DNA of 64,000 bases from Salipaludibacillus neizhouensis (GTDB taxonomy: Bacteria > Bacillota > Bacilli > Bacillales > Salisediminibacteriaceae): assembly GCF_002886185.1 (NCBI RefSeq), contig NZ_KZ614146.1, positions 3,527,495 to 3,591,494 on the forward strand, in the 5' to 3' direction. Within the stretch, counting starts at the first letter, position 1. Each line of letters opens with the position of its first letter. Positions 54,433 to 62,565 of this stretch are shown piece after piece. The notes beneath the pieces were generated by a model. It did no database searches. It had not been told where the DNA came from and was given only the letters and a program-made list of their open reading frames with translations. Position numbers and translations under genes: made by a program.

Positions 54433-54453
54433 TTGGAGAGACCAGCTTTTTTT
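54433..54453 (+). terminator. Right arm of the split terminator
   Basis: GAGAGACCAGCTTTTTTT (54436-54453) completes the hairpin begun at 52925. The T-run now lies 1.5 kb from the gene it served. Confidence 0.72.
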
Positions 54454-55040
54454 GTCTTTCAAAACTGTTTTATATTTTATTTGGATACTTTCCCCTTTGA
54501 TTACGGCCATAAAAATGTACTACTTCTGTCATGTTTTTAACAGGATTTGGCACAGTTTTTACTACATGCTACCAACAGTTTACCCGTGGAGTAGCTTCAA
54601 GAAATTACGGATTTACAACGTGAAGATAAGAAAAGTCTAATCCTCTTCAAAATAAGCAAGCTGTTACTTGAAGTACAATTCACAGGCAACTAGTTGTCAA
54701 ACGTACATTATCCTCCTCCTTGAACAAATTCATATTAACAAGGAAAAAGAGTGAATATGGGTACAATGGCTCTAAGATGGAGCATAGTGAAGGAAGTAAA
54801 CGTTATATACCTTGAAGTACGGACAACCTTACATTATACATACTATTTCGACAATAATTACTGTATTAACCGTTTGACTTGTACATCAACGAAAGCTTAA
54901 CATTTAAAGCAGTTAGTCTCTAATCTCGCTATTTCATATGCTTTTACTGTTGGTGACATAGAACATAAAAGACAACTGAAAATTACTACATAGCAGAGCA
55001 GAAAAGTGGTAATAATAGTAACTAAAGGAGTGTACTAAAC
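54454..55040. other. Intergenic region before opuAC
   Basis: About 590 bases without a gene. TTGACT (54874-54879) and TAACAT (54898-54903), 18 nt apart, could be a promoter for opuAC with a leader of about 140 nt. No operator like those before gbsA was seen here. Confidence 0.35.
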
Positions 55041-55964
55041 ATGTTTAATTGGAGAAAAAATCTAGGGATTATTGCTGGTTTATCTTTATCCCTTATAGCC
55101 GCTGGATGTGGAACAGAGGAGTCAAATGACAGCGGGAATGGGCAGACAGAAGATACATCAAATGTCAGTGAAGAAATGGGATATCAAATTACTGGTATTG
55201 AGCCTGGTGCTGGGCAAACACAGACAAATGAGAAGGCTATAGCTGAGTATGAAAGTCTTGCTGGTTGGGAACAGGAAACGTCTTCAGCAGCTGCCATGTT
55301 GACCGCGTTAGGAGACGCTATTGAAAACGAAGAACCCATTATTGTTGCAGCATGGTCACCTCACTATATGTTTGCTAAATATGATATAAAGTACTTAGAA
55401 GATCCTGAACTTATCTTTGGTGAGGAGGAACACATTACAACAATTGTAAGACAAGGTCTAAAAGAAGACATGCCTAGTGCTTATACGATTCTTGATAGAC
55501 TTCACTGGGAACTACCAGTATTCCAAGAAGCTTTACTTGAAGCTCAAGAAATGGATTTTGATTTTGAAAAAGTAGCTCAAGAGTGGGTGGATGAGAATCC
55601 AGAAAAGGTTACAGAATGGACAGAAGGGGTAGAACCTGTTGATGGTACTTCAATAGACTTAGTCTTAACTTCGTGGGATGCAGAAACTTTTTCAACGAAT
55701 GTGGCTAAAATTGTTTTAGAACAACAAGGCTTCGATGTTATGCTTACACCAGTAGATCCATCTATTATGTTTAGTGCAATAGCATCTGGTGATTCTGATG
55801 CTACTCTATCTCCATGGATGCCTGCAACACATGGTGCACTTTATGAAGAGTATGATGGTCAATTTGAAGATTTAGGACCGAACCTTGAAGGGGCTAGGAT
55901 TGGTTTAGCTGTACCATCCTATATGGACATCGATTCCATAGAGGATCTTGAGCCTGCAGAGTAA
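55041..55964 (+). CDS. opuAC: Glycine betaine-binding lipoprotein OpuAC, circularly permuted form
   Basis: 307 residues, lipobox IAAGC with Cys23. The lobe order matches B. subtilis OpuAC and is the reverse of the gene at 51991: YQITGIEPGAGQ and AAWSPHYMF (Trp105) come first, then LVLTSWDAETFSTN (Trp212), LSPWMPATHGALY (Trp259, His264) and RIGLAVPSYMDIDSIEDL at the end. The three cage tryptophans and the carboxylate-binding His are kept, which supports glycine or proline betaine as ligand. No opuAA/opuAB genes are adjacent. It starts after AAAGGAG by 10 nt. Structured repeat copy 4 begins about 10 bp after its stop. Confidence 0.88.
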   Translation: MFNWRKNLGIIAGLSLSLIAAGCGTEESNDSGNGQTEDTSNVSEEMGYQITGIEPGAGQTQTNEKAIAEYESLAGWEQETSSAAAMLTALGDAIENEEPIIVAAWSPHYMFAKYDIKYLEDPELIFGEEEHITTIVRQGLKEDMPSAYTILDRLHWELPVFQEALLEAQEMDFDFEKVAQEWVDENPEKVTEWTEGVEPVDGTSIDLVLTSWDAETFSTNVAKIVLEQQGFDVMLTPVDPSIMFSAIASGDSDATLSPWMPATHGALYEEYDGQFEDLGPNLEGARIGLAVPSYMDIDSIEDLEPAE

Positions 55965-55973
55965 GAACACTGA

Positions 55974-56120
55974 ATAAGAAAAACGGCATAGCCGTCTTTT
56001 ATTAAATACAGCGTGATCTTTAGCCACCCCCGAGTAGCACCTACGTAGTGTGTGTAGGTGCTACTCGATAGGAGGTGGGGTTTCCCTTGGTACTTGTGGC
56101 GTAAAGATAGCTGTCAACTT
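55974..56120 (+). repeat. Structured repeat R, copy 4 with nested hairpin
   Basis: AAACGGCATAGCCGTC and AAATACAGCGTGATCTTTA match the other copies. Where they have a simple hairpin, this copy has GAGTAGCACCTAC (56031-56043) pairing with GTAGGTGCTACTC (56053-56065), enclosed by CCACC/GGTGG. The right arm keeps GGTTTCCCTTGGTACTTG and TGGCGTAAAGATAGCTG. Pairing is preserved by different sequence. Confidence 0.75.
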
Positions 56121-56132
56121 ACAGTTCTTAAC

Positions 56133-56168
56133 TATATGCTCCCCTTTTAGTGAAGGGGAGCATTATTT
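56133..56168 (+). terminator. Terminator after opuAC
   Basis: ATGCTCCCCTT pairs with AAGGGGAGCAT around a short loop, followed by TATTTAT. Confidence 0.75.
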
Positions 56169-56337
56169 ATGTTTAAAAGAGCTTACGATACAGAGTATAC
56201 GTTCAATAATTTACAATCATCACGTTCTTTAAAAAAATTCAATCAAGAAGATGAACTTCATCATTTACGTGAATGTACCCAGTTTTATCACAGAATCATA
56301 AACACCAAGATAATTATTTCTTTAACAAGTTCCAGAC

Positions 56338-56408
56338 AAAAAAAGAAGGCACTCTTTCATGAAATGTATGCTTTGACCGGCAAATACATTTTGAAAGAGG
56401 CCTTCCTT
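56338..56408 (-). terminator. Terminator of betA
   Basis: GAAGGC (56345-56350), CTCTTTC and AAATGTAT pair with ATACATTT, GAAAGAG and GCCTTC (56400-56405). On the minus strand seven Ts follow. Open frames across 56169-56519 are therefore taken as noncoding. Confidence 0.75.
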
Positions 56409-56426
56409 ATGAAAGCATTATTTAAC

Positions 56427-58109
56427 TTAACCTTTTATAGTGCCTGCATCAGCTGGATGTACCCCATGACGATAGAAGTCCGTATTAATAGGCTTCAGTG
56501 GTTTACATCCAAGGATTAAGTCCGCTGCCTTTTCCGCCAACATCAATACCGGTGCATGGATATTACCGTTAGTAACATAGGGCATAGCAGACGCATCGGC
56601 CACTCGTAGATTGTCGAGCCCGTGGACCTTCATGGTTAGAGGATCTACGACAGCCATTGGGTCTGAAGCTGGTCCCATTTTTGCCGTACACGATGGATGA
56701 AGCGCAGTCTCCGCATCATTCGCCACCCAATCCAAAATCTCATCATCTGTTTGAACTGCATCACCAGGTGAAATTTCTCCTGAATTGTATCGTGCCATTG
56801 CTGGCTGAGACATAATATCCCTTGAAATTCGTACCGCTTCAATCCACTCACGTCGGTCCTGTTCGGTAGAAAGATAGTTGTAGACCATGCTCGGGTACTC
56901 TTTAGGGTTTTTCGAACGAATCTTTAATGTTCCTCGAGAATCGGAGTACATAGGTCCTACGTGGACCTGGAATCCGTGATCAGTGTCTGCTTTTTTTCCA
57001 TCGTACCTTACCGCTACCGGAAGGAAGTGGAACATCAAATTTGGATAGTCGACGTCCTCGTTCGAACGAACAAAACCCCCACCTTCGAAATGGTTGGTTG
57101 CTGCTGGACCTTTGCGACTGAGCAACCACTGCAAACCAATCCAAGGCATACGCGCTTTATTTAAGTTAGGCTGCTCTGAAACCGGTTCTGGACAAGAGTA
57201 TTGAATATAGGCTTCAAGATGATCCTGAAGGTTCTGACCTACACCAGGAAGATCAACTACAGGTTTAATGCCAAGTGAGCGCAAGTGCTTCGCGTCACCC
57301 ACACCTGACAATTGAAGCAGCTGCGGCGTATTGATTGCACCACCAGAGAGTATGACTTCCCCTGCTTTAACTTGATGAGTTCTCCCGTTTCGTTCATATG
57401 TCACACCCTTAGCTCGGGTACCTTCGAAATCGATACTTGCAACAAAAGCACGAGTTTTCACAGTGAGGTTCTTACGTTTCATAGCCGGATGCAGATATGC
57501 ACGTGAAGCTGACAATCGTCTGCCTTTGTATACATGCTTATCAAACGGACCAAATCCCTCCTGCCGAAAACCGTTCACATCGGGTGTTCGCGAGTAACCT
57601 GCCTCGACACCTGCGTTAAAAAAGGCTGGAAATAAAGGATTCTTAGCTGGCCCGCGTTCTAGTTTAAGAGGACCATCGTGACCGCGAAGCTCATCTTCCG
57701 GTGAAGCTAAAGCATTTTCCAGGCGTTTGAAATACGGAAGACAGTGCGCAAAATTCCACGTTTCCATACCTGGATCGGCGCCCCAACGTTCGTAGTCCAT
57801 CGGATTACCACGTTGGAAAATCATACCGTTGATTGAGCTCGAACCTCCGAGAACTTTTCCACGGGCATGCTTGATATGCCGTCCATTCATATAAGGTTCA
57901 GGATCAGATTCATATTTCCAGTCGTATAATGATTTCCCTGCTGGGAACGGCAAAGCTGCTGGCATTTGGATCAATAGGTCCCATGAAAAATCTTTTCGCC
58001 CTGCCTCTAACACCAGAACACTGCGTGTCCCATCTGCACTTAAGCGATCGCCGAGAACAGAACCCGCACTACCGCCACCTATAATAACTATATCGTATGT
58101 TTCTTTCAT
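56427..58109 (-). CDS. betA: Choline dehydrogenase (GMC flavoprotein)
   Basis: 560 residues, the usual BetA length. FAD-binding [16 protein letters not shown] at the N-terminus, [20 protein letters not shown] (GMC signature 1), [18 protein letters not shown] (signature 2), HPSCTAKMG with the active-site His, and a C-terminal [19 protein letters not shown]. BetA oxidises choline to betaine aldehyde and can continue to betaine; here GbsA would do the second step. Most Bacillus use the iron alcohol dehydrogenase GbsB instead, so this flavoprotein makes a mixed pathway. A GbsR-like motif lies upstream. Confidence 0.93.
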   Translation of the reverse strand: MKETYDIVIIGGGSAGSVLGDRLSADGTRSVLVLEAGRKDFSWDLLIQMPAALPFPAGKSLYDWKYESDPEPYMNGRHIKHARGKVLGGSSSINGMIFQRGNPMDYERWGADPGMETWNFAHCLPYFKRLENALASPEDELRGHDGPLKLERGPAKNPLFPAFFNAGVEAGYSRTPDVNGFRQEGFGPFDKHVYKGRRLSASRAYLHPAMKRKNLTVKTRAFVASIDFEGTRAKGVTYERNGRTHQVKAGEVILSGGAINTPQLLQLSGVGDAKHLRSLGIKPVVDLPGVGQNLQDHLEAYIQYSCPEPVSEQPNLNKARMPWIGLQWLLSRKGPAATNHFEGGGFVRSNEDVDYPNLMFHFLPVAVRYDGKKADTDHGFQVHVGPMYSDSRGTLKIRSKNPKEYPSMVYNYLSTEQDRREWIEAVRISRDIMSQPAMARYNSGEISPGDAVQTDDEILDWVANDAETALHPSCTAKMGPASDPMAVVDPLTMKVHGLDNLRVADASAMPYVTNGNIHAPVLMLAEKAADLILGCKPLKPINTDFYRHGVHPADAGTIKG

Positions 58110-58278
58110 ATTTAGTACCTCCTTGGATGTTTGAAAACTAGTTTAGTGATTAAAGCTATACTAAAAGCATTTATCATAAACTCACCTTCTGTTATTGAAA
58201 CCAGTTCGTAGTTTGATAGTTTTTTAATTAAATTTACTTGAGCAATTCAGTGGCTCAGATTCGACCTTTGTTAATTTT

Positions 58279-58314
58279 GTTAAATTTTTATTTAATGTAT
58301 TTAACACTTTTAAT
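58279..58314. promoter_or_regulatory. Candidate GbsR operator before betA
   Basis: GTTAAATTTTTATTTAA (from 58279) followed by TTTAACACTTTTAAT (58300-58314), which differs by two bases from TTTAACGTTTTTAAT at gbsA. It is about 180 bp before betA. The rest of 58110-58571 shows no gene. Confidence 0.5.
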
Positions 58315-58571
58315 TTACCACAGTATAATTTTTTTGTAAACCGGTGTTCATATTTTTTTAGATTTTTTTTACATTCACTCAGTAAAGGTCAAGATCATCT
58401 TAGCCTGAGCAAACCGAGCATGAGCACCACTGTGGTAGCCAACCGCAAACATTATTCCCAATTGCGATGTTATTTTGCCTAACTAAGTCAGTGTGTCATT
58501 AACTTTTATCGAATAACTATATGCACCGAGAGTAACACTACTCATAAAACTAATGAGGGGAGATTAATGAC

Positions 58572-59057
58572 ATGAAACAGATTATTCTCTGGGCACTCTT
58601 GATATTGCCTTGGATGTCCTTATTTTTATTGAAAATGGATACTGTACGCAGGTACATGCCGGTCGCTCTATTTATGACCATTATTCATACCTTGGCATAT
58701 CAAGCGGCTTACCATTATGGATGGTGGAAAGAGGCAGGTTCCAGTCTTTTCGGGTGGGATAAAGTCGTCCCAATCCCTTGGGTGTATGGAGCATATTTAG
58801 TAATAGTCATCTGGGTATTCCACTTTACTTTCGGGAAATTTTGGGTGTATTTAACTGTCAATATACTTTTGGACGGGGTATTTATGTACGTTGTTTACCC
58901 GATATGGCAACGGATAGGGCTTGTTTCGAGTGAATCGACTTTGCCTACAATAGCTATTGTTGCTATGATGATCGGTTTTGCGATTATCATCTATGTGTAT
59001 CAACTTTGGCAGGACGAAGTGTTCAAACAGCCCAAAGCGAAACACATAAATGATTAA
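58572..59057 (+). CDS. Small polytopic membrane protein of unknown function
   Basis: 161 residues with about five transmembrane segments (IILWALLILPWMSLFLL, YMPVALFMTIIHTLAYQAAY, WVYGAYLVIVIWVFHFTF, FWVYLTVNILLDGVFMYVVY, TIAIVAMMIGFAIIIYVYQL) and a short charged C-terminus. Tryptophan- and tyrosine-rich loops (YHYGWWKEAGSSLFGWDKVV) lie between helices 2 and 3. I do not recognise a named family, though similar hypothetical proteins occur in Bacillaceae. It starts at ATG 58572, 9 nt after GGGGAG. Its position beside betA is the only hint of function. Confidence 0.65.
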   Translation: MKQIILWALLILPWMSLFLLKMDTVRRYMPVALFMTIIHTLAYQAAYHYGWWKEAGSSLFGWDKVVPIPWVYGAYLVIVIWVFHFTFGKFWVYLTVNILLDGVFMYVVYPIWQRIGLVSSESTLPTIAIVAMMIGFAIIIYVYQLWQDEVFKQPKAKHIND

Positions 59058-59099
59058 GAACTGACTTGATATCCCCTTCATTCGGGATGAGGGAATCTC

Positions 59100-59297
59100 A
59101 TTTATATTGACGCCTTAGACCGACCCGGAAGATCCTATAATGAAGTCATGGCAGAGTGGAAATATATCAAGCTTAATATTATCACTCTCGAAAATGGTCG
59201 TATGTAGAGAGAGATGGCTGGTATGGAAAAGTTGAAGGATGATCAGTTTTCATCGCTACTCGCTTATACTGAGGTGGATATTTTTGACGAAATTTAG
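59100..59297 (+). pseudogene. Serine recombinase (resolvase/invertase) fragment
   Basis: The frame IYIDALDRPGRSYNEVMAEW and KYIKLNIITLE resembles the catalytic-domain core of Pin/Tn552-type resolvases (IDALDRLGRDYDEI.EEWKYI). After a stop, another frame reads GMEKLKDDQFSSLLAYTEVD, the following helix. Start, active serine and DNA-binding domain are all missing. Confidence 0.6.
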
Positions 59298-59765
59298 TTG
59301 CTTGTAGAAAACTATTATTAAAGTAAGACAAGTTATGCAACTAATGTACCAGGCAAGTTAATAATGCAAGGACATCTTCATAAACCTAAATCTATTCTTT
59401 TTACAAGTGTTCTCAAAAAACCAGGATAACCTTTAATATTTATAAAATAAATAGAATGAGGAGACTATTATGGAAATACTACGTTGAAAAATATGTAGCA
59501 TTTTTATAATTTATTGAATCTCTTTTCCCCTTCAAGGAACAAAGAGAGCATAAGGAAGTGAAGAATAAAGTCACTACAACATATACTTTATTTTTACCAA
59601 AATGGAGTGGCTACTTGCCTTAAAAAGTTTAAACTGGGAACTAACGCACAAAGCTTTCATCTAATTTTCCTTTATGTTTCTCTTTCAACAAAAGTTTGTA
59701 TGTACTGTCTAATATCAATTGTTTTATATCTTATAGATATGCTACTATTTTACTTTACTACATAA

Positions 59766-59891
59766 AGAAAAGGATACTACAGCGAGAGTATGCATATGTC
59801 TAAAGCGGGTATATACGACCAATTGATTTCGGAATACGGAGAAAAATTCACTCAAGAACAAGCAGATTATGCAGTTGAAAATTTAGATTAA
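59766..59891 (+). pseudogene. C-terminal fragment of an Ltp-family lipoprotein
   Basis: The frame YSESMHMSKAGIYDQLISEY and GEKFTQEQADYAVENLD ends at TAA 59889-59891. This is the repeated domain of Ltp (host-cell surface/superinfection exclusion) lipoproteins. No signal peptide or start region remains. The stretch from 59298 to 59765 shows no other gene. Confidence 0.6.
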
Positions 59892-59938
59892 TCTATATTA
59901 TTAATTATGTATTGATGAACTCAAAAAAAATAATCTTT

Positions 59939-59973
59939 AAAGACCGGGCATAAAAACCATGCCCGGTCTTTTT
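59939..59973. terminator. Bidirectional terminator
   Basis: AAAGACCGGGCAT (59939-59951) pairs perfectly with ATGCCCGGTCTTT (59959-59971), with T and A runs at both sides. It serves the fbp operon and possibly the remnant upstream. Confidence 0.88.
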
Positions 59974-60064
59974 AGGTCAGTTAATACACCACTTATATTG
60001 TTTTATCTTAGCTATTTCTTCCAAGATCACTTTCGCGGACCACACAAAGTGTTAAAAAGGTTTA

Positions 60065-60766
60065 TTAATTCACTTTTTCATTAAGTAAGCTTAGCATGTC
60101 ACACGGCCTGCCGGACTTAATCATTTTCCCTTTGTTTAAAATCACCATTTTATCAGTCAAAGCCCTTACATCATTTTCATCATGCGTAACAAAGATGGAA
60201 GTTGTCCCTGTCTTTTTGAGAATTACTTTTAGTTCCTCTCTAATCTTGTTTTGCAAATTAGCATCTAAATTGCTAAAGGGCTCATCAAATAATAAAAGAG
60301 CAGGATTAGGAGCCAAAGCTCTTGCTAAAGCTACTCGTTGCTGCTGACCACCACTTAATTCATGAGGATAGCGTTTTTGATACTCAGATAAGTTTACTAA
60401 ATCAAGAACTTCTTCTAATCGCTGCTTCTTTTGTTGCCGGTTCCATTTCTTCAATCCATACGTGATATTCTGCGCAACTGTCATGTGAGGAAATAAAGCA
60501 TAATCTTGAAAAACCATACCAATTCCTCGCTTTTCCGGTAATACAAATGTATATTCATCTCCTAGCAATCTATTATCAACTTTAATAGATCCTTTTGCAG
60601 AGACTTCTAAACCAGCAAGGAGTCGTAAAATTGTACTTTTACCACTGCCACTTTCACCAAGAATAGCGAGAATTTCACCCTTTTCTAAATCTATAGAAAA
60701 ATGGTCCACCGTCAGCTTGTCGTTCCTTTTGTATGCAAAGCAAAGTTCCTTAATCTGGATATACAA
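60065..60766 (-). CDS. fbpC: Ferric iron ABC transporter ATPase
   Basis: 233 residues. Walker A GESGSGKSTI, Q-loop MVFQDYALFPHM, signature LSGGQQQRVALARAL, Walker B LLLFDEPFSNLD and switch His in VTHDE. It is shorter than the usual 340-350 of FbpC because the C-terminal regulatory domain is missing. It starts at TTG 60766 in TAATTG, directly touching the permease stop and sharing its AGGAGG, so translation is coupled. It powers uptake by the fbpB channel. Confidence 0.93.
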   Translation of the reverse strand: MYIQIKELCFAYKRNDKLTVDHFSIDLEKGEILAILGESGSGKSTILRLLAGLEVSAKGSIKVDNRLLGDEYTFVLPEKRGIGMVFQDYALFPHMTVAQNITYGLKKWNRQQKKQRLEEVLDLVNLSEYQKRYPHELSGGQQQRVALARALAPNPALLLFDEPFSNLDANLQNKIREELKVILKKTGTTSIFVTHDENDVRALTDKMVILNKGKMIKSGRPCDMLSLLNEKVN

Positions 60767-62416
60767 TTAGAACACCTCCTTTTCCATAAACAGATGTGAG
60801 AAAAAGATAAAAATACCACTAATCATAACAATAATAAGAGAAGGAATCGCAGCTTCCTGAACCATCTCATTTCCTGCATATTGAAAAGCTTTTGTCGCTA
60901 ATGTTTCAAAGTTAAACGGTCTTAAGATTAATGTTAAGGGAAGTTCTTTAATGATTTCGACCCAAGCTAAAATAAACGCACTTATCACTGCACCTTTTAT
61001 TAATTTTAAGTCAACTTTAAAAAATGTTTGTGTCATCGTCATTCCTAACATCCTGGAAGCCTCGGTAAAATGGTTTCCATTTTTTTCATAGCCTGCTTCG
61101 ATAGAATTGTAGCCAATGGCCAAAAACCGAATGACGTATGCAAAGCATAACAATATAAGACTAGTACTTAGAACGAGTGTCTGATTCATCCCTATTAACG
61201 AATAAAAGGCCGAGAGTGTTTTATCCATACCGATAAATAAAATTAACACGCCAATGGCAATAACTGCACCAGGTATAGAATAGCCGAGAATAACAACTTT
61301 CGCGGATATTCTTGAAAAGAATCCGTTGCTTAACCTCGTAAAGTTACCAATGATGAGAGCAATGATTACAATTGCAATGGCACCAATACTTGCTACGAAA
61401 ACAGAATTCCATATAAGTTTAATAAAATCCTTGTTGAGGACCGCATCGTAAGCCATGAACACCCACATGACCAACTGACTAAACGGAATTATAAAAGCTA
61501 GCATAAACACACTTCCACAATAAAAAGTCGTTAATCCTGCCTTCCATCCAGTTAGTTTAATTGGCTTAAGGGGACGTACCTTTGTAGTTGTTGAACTGTA
61601 CTTTTTTCTACCGCGCATTATTTTTTCCATTAACAGAAGAAAAACCACAATCGCCATTAATGTTCCTGCTAGTTTTATCGCTGATTCAAGATCGCCTAAT
61701 CCAAACCAAGTTTGAAAGATTGCCGTACTAAGCGTCTGAATCCCAAAATATTTAACCACACCATAGTCATTTAAAAATTCCAAAATAACTAGACTGCCTC
61801 CCCCAACGATAGCTACTCGCGAAATAGGCAAAACAATTCGAAAGAAAATCTCTACTGAACCACTACCTAGCAACCTTGCATTTTCAATAATAGAAGCCGA
61901 TTGTTTTACCAGGAATGCACGCGTAATCATGTAGACATAAGGAAACAAAAACACCGTAAAAATAAAAACAGCACCCGGAATATTCATAATGTCAAAATAT
62001 TTTTGATTTACTTGAATTCCAAACGAATTACGCAAAGTAGTTTGAATGATTCCAGTATAATTTAATAACCCATGATAAGCATAAGCGCCTATATAAGGTG
62101 GAATAGATAATGGTAAGATTAATCCCCATTTCAAAAAGCCTTTCATCGGAAAATCATATGCAGATACAAGCCATGCTAAACTAACACCTATAACAATCGT
62201 AAGAATGCCTAGCAACACGATCATAACGAATGTAGTAACTAGGTAATCTTGCAACATGTACGCTTTAATATGTTCCCAATTTTCATTTGGCTCAGAAAAT
62301 AATTGAAGTAGAATAGATAAGTTGGGTAAAAGGATGAAGCAAACGAATAAAAAAGTTAATATAGACCAGCCATTTGTATGTATGAGTATTTTAGGAACTA
62401 GTTTGATGGTAGACAC
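60767..62416 (-). CDS. fbpB: Ferric iron ABC transporter permease
   Basis: 549 residues, a tandem permease with about twelve helices, as in FbpB/SfuB. Two EAA-type loops are visible: ENARLLGSGSVEIFFRIVLP and TEASRMLGMTMTQTFFKVDL. It forms the entire membrane channel alone. The start is GTG 62416, with a weak AAGGG site close by. A hairpin at 62508-62550 lies between it and fbpA, and the ATPase gene follows without a gap. Confidence 0.92.
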   Translation of the reverse strand: MSTIKLVPKILIHTNGWSILTFLFVCFILLPNLSILLQLFSEPNENWEHIKAYMLQDYLVTTFVMIVLLGILTIVIGVSLAWLVSAYDFPMKGFLKWGLILPLSIPPYIGAYAYHGLLNYTGIIQTTLRNSFGIQVNQKYFDIMNIPGAVFIFTVFLFPYVYMITRAFLVKQSASIIENARLLGSGSVEIFFRIVLPISRVAIVGGGSLVILEFLNDYGVVKYFGIQTLSTAIFQTWFGLGDLESAIKLAGTLMAIVVFLLLMEKIMRGRKKYSSTTTKVRPLKPIKLTGWKAGLTTFYCGSVFMLAFIIPFSQLVMWVFMAYDAVLNKDFIKLIWNSVFVASIGAIAIVIIALIIGNFTRLSNGFFSRISAKVVILGYSIPGAVIAIGVLILFIGMDKTLSAFYSLIGMNQTLVLSTSLILLCFAYVIRFLAIGYNSIEAGYEKNGNHFTEASRMLGMTMTQTFFKVDLKLIKGAVISAFILAWVEIIKELPLTLILRPFNFETLATKAFQYAGNEMVQEAAIPSLIIVMISGIFIFFSHLFMEKEVF

Positions 62417-62507
62417 ACCCTTGTACTTTAATTAAATTAAGTTAATTGTCTCATAAATACAACCCCCTTAGTGGGATATTTTAAGCAATAACACTATGAT
62501 AAAAACT

Positions 62508-62550
62508 ACAGAATGCCCCACCAAATGCTTTATTTGATGTGACATTCTGT
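62508..62550 (-). other. Hairpin between fbpA and fbpB
   Basis: ACAGAATG (62508-62515) pairs with CATTCTGT (62543-62550), with an inner AAAT/ATTT. It lacks a T-run and probably protects fbpA mRNA or reduces read-through, giving more binding protein than permease. Confidence 0.55.
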
Positions 62551-62565
62551 ATTGCATACTATTTT

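Noticed and set aside
56169-56519. A 116-codon plus-strand frame after opuAC
   Set aside because: It covers the betA terminator hairpin and the antisense of the betA C-terminus, and its start lies beside a terminator, not a ribosome binding site.
59460-59640. Short gene around ATG 59470 after GAGGAG
   Set aside because: The frame stops after a few codons and neighbouring frames are also closed.
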